Assembly: GCA_035771165.1 (NCBI GenBank)
Contig: JAWNZC010000351.1
Span: 9,996,001 to 10,060,000 of the forward strand
DNA length: 64,000 nucleotides
Direction: 5' to 3'
Source: Paragorgia papillata
Lineage: Eukaryota; Cnidaria; Anthozoa; Scleralcyonacea; Coralliidae
The position numbers and the translations under genes are program-made. A model generated the notes under the pieces. It ran no database searches. It was not told the DNA's origin and worked only from the letters and a program-made list of their open reading frames with translations. Shown here in pieces: positions 11,155 to 21,542 of this stretch (its first letter is position 1; each line of letters opens with the position of its first letter).

Positions 11155-11166
11155 ACTTAAGAAGTT

Positions 11167-13435
11167 ATTGTCATTTTACTTTTTAAGCGAGGCTCAAGTT
11201 CATTTCAAAGGCTATAATAACACAATTAAATAAAGAATGAAAATTTCAAAATCAAAGAGACACTTTACATGCACGTTGCCAAGATGCCAATCTAACAGAA
11301 TGTTAATTTTTAGAAAATTCTAATAAATAGGATACGCGCCTTTTATAGTCTTTTAGCTAACAATAGTTGGAAAAAATAAATATTGGCCAGAAAAGAAACA
11401 CGAATGAAAAAAATCTTCTAATTCAAAACCTTGTTGAGCTAAATAGAATGGCGTTACTGCTGCTGAAAAAAAACAACTTGAAAAATTAAATAACCAACAT
11501 CAGAAGATGATAGTAACTTAATTATAACTGACGTAAAATAAGGCGTTCTATACACATGCAAAAAAGCAGTATGTTTAATTTGTTTAAAAAATAAAAATTA
11601 TTTCTAAACTACGAGATTGCTTCAAAATTTTGAAAACTATATTTTTCAATTCGTGTGTGATCTGGTAAATTTATTAGGTACACATAAAATTTGTAGGAAT
11701 ATATTCAGAGTAAAAAGGATTTCAGAATTAGTAGTTGTCTTGATAAAATGAAGTCATTAAATGTTAGCTCGATAACCGGTCGTTTCCATATGGTGGATTT
11801 GTAACAATATAAATGATCGATGTATTATTCTCTATTTAATGAGCTGCATACAATACAAAGTCATGCATGTGTATAATTATCACCAAATAACGATTGTACT
11901 TTCCAAACTTGGTCATACATCACTCTTCTTGTCTTTTAACGACAAGTAATTACTGTGAGATAGATAGATTACTATCAAAACATATTAAAATGTGTAATGT
12001 AATGCCAATACCAATTTCAATGCAAATCTTCGATACTGAACTAAGCCTATAAACGTAGAGTGGTAAAAAACCGTTTTGATTGCATTAGATTATATAATTC
12101 TTTATCTGTATGCAGACGATTGAAAAAGACGCAAATACATGAATAAAAATTTTAATTATTTTTTCCATAGCAACCTAATTCAACTGACCAACATACAGTC
12201 ACAATACCTATTCTTGTAAATCATGCATGCTGCAGACAACTTATTTTAGTTATTTATTACTATATTTTTACATTAGTCGCGCAGCCGGCATATATCAGCA
12301 TTGCCACTTATGCTATAGAGTATACACACCCATACACGGTCTATAATATATTATCTAAGACATTTAAAAAAAAAGACATTCTTTTATGTTGCTGTTTGTT
12401 TGCGTCGTTTTTTTCTTTGTTCCTCTCAAAGGCATGCAAAGAAGACGTTTATTGTGTAAAAGGATGCAATATAAATGACGCACATTAATAGTATCATATA
12501 CGTACATCACTTTTAGAAAACGTGTTAATGATGTAATTATAGCTCGCATGCATGCGTACAAGAATGACAACGTTGTTATCATGACAATGATGTTAATTTG
12601 AGAGATCAAAAAGGGGAAAAAAAAGAGAAAAAAACAACACTAATGTACATCATCTGTACACATACGTGCACAAGCAACTTTGTTTCAACGTTTCGAAGCA
12701 TTCCATTATTGCCCCAGCTTTTTACAGACCTAAAAACTAGGAGTAAACGCATGTACTTCTATAGGTAGTAACACTTGGAAAGTATTGGCGGGAAGGTATT
12801 GGGTAAACCACAAGTAATAGTTGAATGTCATTTTACTCGAATAAACTGTCATGTTCTAGGAATCTTTCCTAACTGGTCCTAGTTTGGTTTATACGTATAT
12901 ATTATTCAAACGCTCAAAAATTTCCTTGTTTAATTGAGTAAAATGTTAAATATTTTACTTGTAATATACCCAATATATAGTCTTCTCCAGTGTTACCACT
13001 ATTGTAATTATATACACTGAACTCGCCATTATAGGGACTTTAAGATCTACGACGCGGCTAACTCGACGACGCGGCCTTATAAAAACGTTAAAAAGGAATT
13101 CCGTTTAGTGCCGGTAAATTAACTGCCGCATTTCATGTTTAAGCTTCAACTGGACGCTCCAGTTCTTGCTAAAACGGCTGTAGTGTCTGATCTGAAGTCA
13201 ACGTTAAGAAAAAGCTCTCACTTCTCAGCGTGTTCGCGTCGTTCTGAAGACGTAAAAATGTTGAGAGTGGCGTTGTTCACAGAACGAGGACGGTATTGAT
13301 ATAATTATACTCTTGGGATTACAAATTATTCGTTCACGTTGTTTTCATTAAGAATTATTTTGTTTTTAAAGCGCGTCATCGAGCTTGCCGCGTCATGGAT
13401 CTAGTTAAAGTAGCTCTCAGCAACGCCATCCCTAT
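11167..13435. other. No gene seen; diffuse repeats
   Basis: AT-rich. The 12600-12990 part shares words with 16660-16930, for example GAGTAAAATG...TATACCCAAT in the same direction and a GTACATTAGTGT word in inverted form, suggesting copies of one decayed repeat family. An 81-codon minus ORF at 12364-12609 has no protein-like features. Confidence 0.4.
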
Positions 13436-13503
13436 ATAAGCTGATCAGTAGTCAAAGCACTGCACTATCATGGCAGGATTGCGGGTTCAATTCCAGCCGG
13501 ATA
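13436..13503 (+). repeat. tRNA-like SINE head remnant
   Basis: GATCAGTAGTCAAAGCACTG followed by GCGGGTTCAATTCCAGCC resembles A- and B-box promoter regions of a tRNA. Stems do not close properly, so this is a SINE head remnant rather than a working tRNA gene. Confidence 0.4.
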
Positions 13504-13689
13504 GCCTGAATTAGGTGTTGAATTTTCGCAACTGATCCAAATTTGGTCAGAACATAAAGATGTATATATAGTTTAATGTTAAAAATTCACACACCCCTGG
13601 ATTTTACTGTTATTGTATAAGATCATTTAAAGTACACCTTAAACATAGAGGAAGTTTTATTAGCAAGATAGGCTTACTGGACTGCACAT

Positions 13690-13925
13690 ACCGAAAAAGA
13701 TGGCGGCGGTACATTTAACCACAATGCTTTGCGATCTCAAATCAGCTTAAGTAACAATTAAACATTGTTTATCGTACTAAGATGGATTAAGTAAACAAGA
13801 ACTTCATTCCTACCAAACTTGATCTTTTTAAAACCCTATATTCCGATATTTCTGCAAGAAACAATATTTACTGCACGCAAAGGATTGTGGTTAAATGTAC
13901 AAGTCGCCATCTTTTTCGGAACGGT
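13690..13925. mobile_element. TIR element, about 236 bp
   Basis: The left end CCGAAAAAGATGGCGGCGGT, with downstream CATTTAACCACAATGCTTTG, is mirrored by CAAAGGATTGTGGTTAAATG and CGCCATCTTTTTCGG on the right. Arms are about 45 bp. I could not define the target duplication. Confidence 0.55.
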
Positions 13926-14455
13926 CAATTGTGTACTTTGCAACTGTATACTTTTAAGTCACTAGACATGGGACATGACTTTGAATTTAGATTTGACTTG
14001 AGAGCCTTTATTTCGATAGGATAGGTATAATTTAAAGGTACTGTCCAGTCCATTCTGCGCATGATCTTTGTTTTGAGGGGCCCCAAACATGACATTCGTA
14101 GATAACATGAAGTACCCAGCCCAGTGTAAACCGTTCGCAGCAACATGGCAGAAATCCAAGCGATTCGGCGAGGATATCTCTTCGGATTCTAAAATTGTTT
14201 GTTTCGAGTACATGAAGAGGAGGCATGGAAAGCTTACAATCTTGAATAAGGTACTTATCCGTATATTTTTTTGTAAATGAAGATGTAAACATTAGTTTCG
14301 TACATGCGCCGAACGGACTGGCGTGAGGAGCTACAGCATGAAGAATTATAGCATAACAGGCAATATAAAGTAACATATAGTTAACATGCAGAGTAACTTA
14401 AAAGAAAGAGTGTAGTATAGACACTATCATAACATTTTATTACTGTATTTACTCG

Positions 14456-14912
14456 TTTAAGCGCCGCGGCGCTCTTTAAATTGTTAGTGTTTCGGATGCG
14501 GCGCTTATTTGAGGGCGGCGCTCTTTAAAAATTATTTTATTTGTAAACGATAACAACAAAATAAACATGTTTCAAGAGAGAGTTAAATGGGAGAGCATTG
14601 AAATATACTCACTTTGAACTTAAAAACACTGTAATACAGGAGAATAAATTTCCGAGGCTGATTTAAGATTGAGATGTACTGTAGTTGCTTTTTAGTTTCT
14701 CGAACAAGTCTGTCTGACGGTGCTTTGGTTAAGCGCCGCATTGTTGTATTTTGCTCTCATATGCGGCGCTTAATCGGGGGAGGTGCTTAATCGGGGGAGG
14801 CGCTTAATCGGGGGAGGCGCTTAATCGGGGGAGGCGCTTAATCGGGGGAGGCGCTTAATCGGGGGAGGCGCTTAATCGGGGGAGGCGCTTAATCGGGGGA
14901 GGCGATACGGTA
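14456..14912. repeat. Repeat element with a 17-bp tandem array
   Basis: The region begins TTTAAGCGCCGCGGCGCTC and includes GCGGCGCTTATTTGAGGGCGG. From about 14760 to 14905 the 17-bp unit GGCGCTTAATCGGGGGA repeats about nine times with almost no change. It ends GGCGATACGGTATAG. The homogeneous array suggests recent tandem expansion inside an interspersed element. Confidence 0.7.
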
Positions 14913-15734
14913 TAGTAGTTATAGTGTAGGTTTCCATGGCGAATGAAGCAGCCACAAATCACAATATCATTGCATGTGGATTGACTTGAAAATCAATCAT
15001 CTGACAACTTTTTACTATATCTTCCATTGGCGATTAAGACGAATAAAGTACTAACTATATATTTGGTACTTCACTGAATTAAATTGTTCAAGGGATTTTT
15101 TTGTGAAAATAAACAGGAATGACTTGGCAATATTGCTGCATGTATTGTGCTGCGTGGGGCCAATTGCAACAACGCTAACCAGTGGTGGATTATCTAAGGG
15201 GCATTTGCCCCCGGCCCCTGATTTTGACCAGGGCCGCGGGGACAAAGAATATTTTAGGGCCAGTCGCAACACTTTCGGGGGGCAGCAACTTTCGAGATTC
15301 TACGACAATAGATAAGAACGTTCAATATACTTTGCGCAGGTCCTCCATTGCATAAGTTGATAACAGTATCCGTGTATATACTGAAGTATTCACCGTTCGT
15401 TTGCAAGAAAAAAAGAAACTAAATACTTTTTTCTACTTCTCTCATTTTTGGGGGCTGGGAGGATTAATCCGTCACTGATGCTAACGTCCAGCAGTTATAA
15501 ACAGGGGAAACTGTGCCAATTGTATTTCGGTATACGCTTCCGAATTTGTCCATGTAGACCCGTGTAAATGTACATACCCGACGTTAGAAATTAGACAGAA
15601 CTGCATGCATGGTATAACGAAACGTTCACTTATTTGCTGCTGTTGTTGTCATGATAATTAGTTCGTTCGTCTGTCTGTTCCTTATTCTCGCAAGAGATAT
15701 GGAAAGAAAACGCCAGTTTAATACAGAAAAGATG
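14913..15734. other. No gene; G/C-rich repeat fragment
   Basis: A CAGTGGTGGATT...GGGGCATTTGCCCCCGG segment near 15180-15300 has the look of the other short G/C-ended non-autonomous elements. No supported coding sequence is seen. Confidence 0.4.
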
Positions 15735-15736
15735 CA

Positions 15737-15780
<44 letters not shown>

Positions 15781-15782
15781 AT
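15735..15782. repeat. (TA)n(TG)n microsatellite
   Basis: An uninterrupted TA run is followed by a TG run. It lies at the 3' side, minus-strand sense, of the hammerhead-like sequence at 15865-15919. The (TA)n next to the two units at 23.6 and 26.1 kb is placed the same way. Confidence 0.9.
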
Positions 15783-15864
15783 GTCGAGAGTGCTCATGAA
15801 TACCATTTAGTAGAGCAAATAATAATAAAAATAAAGTGACATGGTTTCTCTTTTGGCTTGGTTT

Positions 15865-15919
15865 TATTGCTATACAGCTCTGTTTCGTACAGGATAAACC
15901 TGCACTCATCAGTGCAACA
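15865..15919 (-). ncRNA. Hammerhead-ribozyme-like motif, PLE-associated
   Basis: On the minus strand the sequence contains CTGATGA (15912-15906). A 7-bp stem II follows (GTGCAGG/CCTGTAC with one G-T pair), then GAAA. A 4-bp stem III (ACAG/CTGT) leads to a GTA cleavage triplet at 15873. Helix I is TTGCA paired to T(A)GCAA with one bulged A next to the cleavage site, which makes activity uncertain. Minimal hammerheads with short stem III are known from Penelope-like elements. It lies directly before a Penelope-type endonuclease frame but on the opposite strand. Confidence 0.5.
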
Positions 15920-15921
15920 CC

Positions 15922-16350
15922 AAAAGTGATTTACAAAGAATATTTACAGCAGAATGCATAGGAGAATGCCTAGCGAAAGATGTTGTGTGCCAAGCCACGG
16001 TGACATGCGGAGATAAAGAAGAGACATACGTTGGAATAACGCGGGCTACAACTTTCAAATCAAGGCTCGCAAACCACAAAGCATCATTGAAAACGGAACA
16101 GAAATTATATTCGACGGAACTAAGCAAGCATATATGGAATCTAAAGGACAACAACTTAAGCTATGCAATCAAATGGAAAATTCTATGCCGTGCACCACAT
16201 TATTCAAACGTAGCAAAGAGATGTAATTTATGCATAGCAGAAAAATTCCATATTCTATGTAAGCCAGGAAACGCGACTTTGAACAAACGAAACGAACTGA
16301 TTGGTAAGTGCAGGCATGAAGACAAATTTCTACTGAGATATGTAAAATGA
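15922..16350 (+). pseudogene. Penelope-like element, GIY-YIG endonuclease C-terminal fragment
   Basis: An open frame runs through ECIGECLAKDVVCQATVTCG to a TGA at 16348. It shows the Penelope-type GIY-YIG nuclease layout: paired Cys, then ETYVGITRATTFKSRLANH, then ELSKHIWNLK, then IKWKIL, then a CNLCIAEKFHIL signature. The whole reverse-transcriptase part is missing, so this is a 5'-truncated retroelement copy. The EN cuts target DNA in intact members. An opposite-strand hammerhead-like sequence and a (TA)n(TG)n run lie just upstream, which fits the inverted terminal fragments often seen in Penelope insertions (inference). Confidence 0.7.
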
Positions 16351-17499
16351 GAGATTCGAATAAACTAGAACGTAATAAAACTTTCAATCCAAAATTTAAA
16401 ACTGTAAAAATTTAAAATTTAATCAGTACCAATTAATAAGCTATTTTTATGTAAATTAGGTTTAAATTGATGGTTTTAATATATATATATATATAATTTT
16501 GAGTATATTTGCGCGCGCATTACTTTGAGCAGACGTTCCGAAGGGGAGGAGGAGGGATCAGATAGCTCACAGCTCACATATAGCAATAATTATGATGTTA
16601 ATAAAAAGAAACTTACGTGTTAGAGTATAGTATGCATAGACCAAACCAGGACCAACTGCAAAAGATCCTTTAGTTTAATCGAGTAAAATGACAAATATTA
16701 CTTGTGCATGGTATACCCAATGCAGTTTACTTTCAGTTGTTGGGTCTGAAAAAAGGAAAGTGCAGTTCCCCGAAATGTTGAAACAAATATTTTTAAATTT
16801 CCTTGTGTATATGCACCTGTACAAATGGTGTACATTAGTGTATGTGATTTTCTGTTTTTTCTTCGCTGAAAAAATAATCAATCATGCAATTTCCCCCATA
16901 CTTATTTTTCTGAGCAAATTAAAACACTAAAATAATTTAAAATAAATGATCAATTCATTACCGTGCCGATATCTTCCCGCAATTCTGTCAAATTTCAGGT
17001 CATGCAAGAACGCCGACAGTAAACAAAGTGGCTTAATCTGTCTCATTTGAAACACCTCATTAATGTTCTAATGAGTTTCTTTAAGTTCAGTGTTTCGGTG
17101 TTCTTTATTCCTCCCTTGGAAATAGACAACTCAAGCCAGGGTCATAACGATATTCGTTAAAAAACAAAAAAATAAAATCGATCACCACTATATATTTTCT
17201 TTTTAGATGTTTATCCCTTGATTTTAACCGTAAAGTATAGGAATATATATGCATGGCCTTTTATATAGGTCGCTAAACTAAACACAATCCCCAGTCAGTA
17301 ACCCACTATATATATTTTTGGCAGCGGAGTCAAACTGGAAGCACTCTTCTTACATAAGGTGAAGGTAAAATTTTGATAGGATAGAACGATTTTGATAGAA
17401 CCACGAACACACCCTCCCTTCCATCCCACACGCTAGCAGGTTTAGATGAATTCCATTTAAAATTTTATTTAACAAGGGGACACTTGGAGAACGCACGAG
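16351..17499. other. No gene seen; decayed repeats
   Basis: Contains a (TA)n run at about 16480 and a copy of the repeat also seen at 12600-12990. The 78-80 codon frames lack protein-like features. Confidence 0.4.
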
Positions 17500-18300
17500 A
17501 GCGCCCGGGGGTACTTTGGTAATTTTTTGGTAGGGGTGTGCCACCGATCCTGACCCTATCCCAGACCTAAAAAGGCTATTTTCCATACCCTAACCCAGAG
17601 CTAAGCTCAAAAATCAATACCCTATACCTTTTAACTAGATCCGCCAGAGGTAAAAGAAGCGTGTAATGTTTATACAATCGAACACATTGACATGATAATT
17701 GACATTAAAAAGATCGCTTTCAAAATGAATTAAACGTCCGAGTCGTTACAGTCAGGGACGTAGCCAGGATTTTGAAAGGGGGGGAGCCGAAATCAAAATA
17801 AATTTTTAGGGGGCTCCGGGGGCATGCTCCCCCGGGGAAATTTTGAAATCGAGAGTCACTGAAATGCCATTTCCTGGCTTTTGGAGGAAGATTTTACAGA
17901 CTCTAAAGGTTAAAAAACGTCATATAAAATACTCAAAACACGCAAACGTCACATAGATACTCAAAATGCATACACTCAGTATAGATTGAATACACTGTTT
18001 ACAGTTTATTTCCTGACCGTAATTCACATTGCATCAGTTTTGTAGTTACATGTCTGTTGTTTTATATCTAAAGGGGGGAGCCGCAGCTCTCCCCCCCCTG
18101 GCTACGTCCCTGGTTGCAGTTATTTATTATATAGCCTCCGCTGAACGACACATGGATTTGAAAAAGTCGGTCTCTCCTGTCGTGGATCGGCGGGAGCGTG
18201 ATCGGCATCCATACTCTATCCCAAACCAAAATAGACAATTTGTATACCCTATATCCTAGACACCGGAGATCGAAAACCATACCCTATAGGACGGCACATA
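17500..18300. repeat. Second copy of the CCCTATCCCAGACCTAA repeat, interrupted
   Basis: Words shared with 5988-6290 include GGTAGGGGTGTGCC, CCCTATCCCAGACCTAA, AAAAGATCG and GAATTAAACGTCCGAGTCGT. The match breaks at 17752 and continues with GTTGCAGTTATTTATTAT at 18113. A third partial block with CATACTCTATCCCAAACC follows to about 18300. Confidence 0.6.
17753..18112. mobile_element. 360-bp hAT-type MITE with empty-site proof
   Basis: The ends CAGGGACGTAGCCAGG and CCTGGCTACGTCCCTG are perfect inverted repeats. The 8-bp flanks are GTTACAGT and GTTGCAGT, a target duplication with one change. The copy at about 6277-6287 shows the same locus type without the insert. The interior holds GGGGGCATGCTCCCCCGG and a segment with GTCACTGAAATGCCATTTCC. 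Confidence 0.8.
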
Positions 18301-19159
18301 CCTGTATCCCTTATATACGAGAATACCCCACAGGGGAATTGGGATGGCAAAGACGGTTTACGAAAAGAAAATAAGCAACAGAGACCGTATAACGACGGAG
18401 TAAAGACGTTTGGCAACAAGTGTGAAACACTCCCGCGACCACCATGCAACTTTTGCAACCCAGATTAGCTTTGAAAAGCTGGTTCCTATTTTGTAATTTG
18501 GCGCCTTTGTCACTTGCATGCATGCGACCAAATAAAAATAGACATAATAACTCGCGACAAAGCCGAGACACGCACGAATTAGCCTTTCTCCTTGCTAGGA
18601 AAGGTGGAAAAATGCTTGCAACACGTCGCAAACTCTTGCTTCCCTGACCCGCTTCAACACCGACACCATTGCCAACAAATAAAAACCAATTCCCATACTA
18701 ACTTATTTTTTCGATCACATGCACTGAAATGCATAACAAACGTCAATTTCTCATGCAGTGGTGGATTTTAATCTCTTGGATCCTATTTATATACGAGCCC
18801 GGCTACTAGCCCCGCGGTTGAACGGCTAAATTCTAGGCTGGAAAATCGGAATCACGCACACAAAACACACTAGCGATTCTTGGCGGGAAAGTCGAAAATT
18901 TTTATGATTCATGCAAAATATATAGCTTTTGGGTATCCACTGTCTATAAACAATAACACTAAGCTAACTTTTACATTACTTGGTTGGCGTCGAAATCATT
19001 TACCATGATCATTAATTGTTTCCAGCCCCGTTATATATATATTTATAAAATAGGTTGCGTCTTACGCACGCTGTGATTGGTCAATTACCGTGTTTATATC
19101 AGGCTATGTAAACACGGCTGTGATGTCACGGCACATTTTTTAGCCTTATTTCATAAAAG
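18301..19159. other. No gene seen
   Basis: Mixed composition DNA with short open frames on both strands that mirror each other. A CAGTGGTGGATTTTAATCTC word near 18757 resembles an element terminus. Confidence 0.4.
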
Positions 19160-19345
19160 AAATAGAGAATGGATGCCCTGTGTTTATATAACCTGATGCA
19201 AACACTCAAGTGAGTTGGGAGAATTCGAAAGTACTTATGTAAACCCTCGCCTACGGCTCGGGTTCACATAAACTTTCGAATTCTCCCAACTCACTCTCGT
19301 GTTTGCATCAGGCTATATAAACACGGGCGGCCATTTTCTATTTCT
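19160..19345. mobile_element. Palindromic foldback element
   Basis: The arms mirror each other almost base for base. GAAATAGAGAATGG... on the left pairs with CCATTTTCTATTTC on the right. The inner words AGTTGGGAGAATTCGAAAGT and ACTTTCGAATTCTCCCAACT face each other. The loop is about 15 bp near 19255. Confidence 0.7.
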
Positions 19346-19378
19346 TAAATATATATATATATATATAACAATTATTAA

Positions 19379-19605
19379 GGGAAACTGCACTCGGGTGGAG
19401 AATAATAATAATAATAAGGTGTTGCTCCGAGTAGCGAACTATACCGGACAAGTAGAGAAAACTCTACTTGGCCCGGCTGGGATTCGAACCCGCGACCTAT
19501 AAGTACCATCATTCGACCACCAGCTCCCAACTTGACCTGTAGCTCAGTCGGTAGAGCGTCGGACTAGTAACCGAAGGTCGCGGGTTCGAATCCCAGCCGG
19601 GCCAA
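19379..19605. mobile_element. Second palindromic tRNA-derived SINE-like copy
   Basis: The minus-strand half (19379-19498) contains the T-arm word GGTTCGAATCCCAGCCGGGC and the body TCTACTTGTCCGGTATAG. The plus half (19533-19604) is a tRNA-like unit: GTAGCTCAGTCGGTAGAGC, a CTAGTAA loop (Thr AGT anticodon) and GGGTTCGAATCCC. The 3' anticodon stem lacks one T, and acceptor and T stems do not close. It is therefore a SINE head, not a gene. The linker ATCATTCGACCACCAGCTCC matches the copy at 10.5-11.2 kb. Confidence 0.65.
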
Positions 19606-21540
19606 GGATCTTGTTCGAATCAGCTATGAGTACAAGGTTATTACTGACTTACTGTCATGTACACAGTTGCATCATTGCTTTTTCCATAGTATAGCTATAG
19701 GCTTTAAAAGCAGTGATACATGCACGCCTGGGCCTGCCTATTTTTATATATCTTTCTCCAAAATGCACACGATTCCCTATTTTTGTAATCACAAACCAAT
19801 AATCATGAAAGCAAACAGTAGTTTATATAAAACTGTGTACCCAATTTTTCTCAAAATAATTCCGTTCGGCAAAAATTCCCGACTTATATAAGACATCAAA
19901 AATTGAATATCAAAAATTAATTCTTAAATTTCTTCAGATTTTTGGTCGGGCGGTACATTTATATTTTATAACAAAATAAAAAAAAATATGTGTAGGTGGG
20001 CCTCAAAATGTGATCGGGCGCGGATGAGAATCACAGAATTTCTTTATGTGGCCTTAGCAACACTTGCCTTGATTTTTTAGGGTGTGTGTTGTGTTTCAGC
20101 CCTCCCATTTAAAAATTTGAGGGAAAGGAGGGGAGCTGAAGCCCCTGCAGTCCCACTCTACTTCCTATATATACGCTTATGCTTTCAAGTGATCTCGGTT
20201 TTCCTAGTGTGATGAATTGTTTGGACCAAGGTCTACAACTTATAAAAAAAAACAAAAAAAACAAATAGATAAAAAAATTTTTCCATGTATGCATTCCTTA
20301 CGTTTCAAAAATGTGACTGGGAACTTTCCTCGGATGCATCCTGTGGACAGCAGGACCGTTTATCTATGAAAGACAAAACAGAATATCAATGTATAGAAGC
20401 ATGGTTGCTGTTGGTTCTGAGCCACCAGATTGAGTACTGAACAACCATGCACGCGTTCACTATATATTTTAAAAAAACTCATTAATAATTCATGCAGAAA
20501 ACACAAAGAAAAATCATAACCGTATCGTGGTTTTATATCTGATAAAATTTTCTCCTGATTTACATAAACTTTAGCTTTGATTTTCTCGCCTTAGACAACG
20601 TTATTTTTCAAAATTACTACGCCAACGAACTTACCAAATGGTGATAGTTTTTTAAGCCATTCAAAACACTCTCAGAACGTGTTTTAAATAGTACATAGTC
20701 TCTATAGCTTCGATCCGAATGCTACATGAAACACAATCTTTTGCAAGTGGTGCCAAGCGATCCCCCCCCCCCCCCCCCCCCCGCCCCATAGAAAAGGCAG
20801 TGGCGTCAATGGCCGCGCCACGTCCAACGTGAGCGCTGGATAGTGTGATGATGAAAGCTGGATAGTGTATTAAACCACTTTTCGTTTGGTAACGCCTATG
20901 CTTTAACTGTTGAGTCACATGTTTAATAGAGTAAAATACCAAAAGATACTCTTGGACGTAAAAGATAAAACATTCCCTTATCAATAACGTGGTTACAGAC
21001 TAGAATTACCAATTTACCATAAATTTTACTTTAGGAATTGTCGCTCCTTGTCGAAAATCTAAGCTCGCGCGCCTTCAGTCTGAAAGAACTTTGCGACAAT
21101 ACCTCTGTTCACAATTATTTGTGTTTGAGTCACAAATTTTAGAAAACGATGTATACCATTGAAAAATACCCATCTACTCTATAGCCTATTTAAAGCCTCT
21201 ACGATTTTAGTCAACCGATTTTTATCGGTAGGCTAAATTCAATTAGGGCTTACGATCAAAATCGTTACGTGTGCGGTGTCATGACAGAGAAATTTTAGTC
21301 CGCCGATTTTCGTCGTAAAATATCAAACTAGTTTGATATTGCCCAATTAAAATCCGTCAGAATATTGCATCATGCCGTGTGTGGCGCGATTGCCAATTTT
21401 TATCCTTCACTGATGACTCATCATTCTTCCTGAAGTTTTTAATTTAGTTTGATGATCGCAAAAATGGTGGCTCCAGTTGCTAAAGTCGTAGCGTGTGCAC
21501 CATGCAGGCTTTACGCATTGCATTTATGTTTGCTAGAGAA
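19606..21540. other. No gene; hAT-family fragment at 20460-20810
   Basis: The piece 20460-20690 shares long words with the interior of the element at 38815-40425 (AAACTC.TTAATAATTCATG, GACAAC.T, AAGCCATT.AAA). It is followed by a poly-C run and GCAGTGGCGTCAATGG, a decayed terminus. No coding sequence is supported. Confidence 0.5.
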
Positions 21541-21542
21541 TT

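Noticed and set aside
19533..19604. tRNA-Thr(AGT) gene
   Set aside because: A base is missing in the anticodon stem, T and acceptor stems do not pair, and the sequence belongs to a repeat family.
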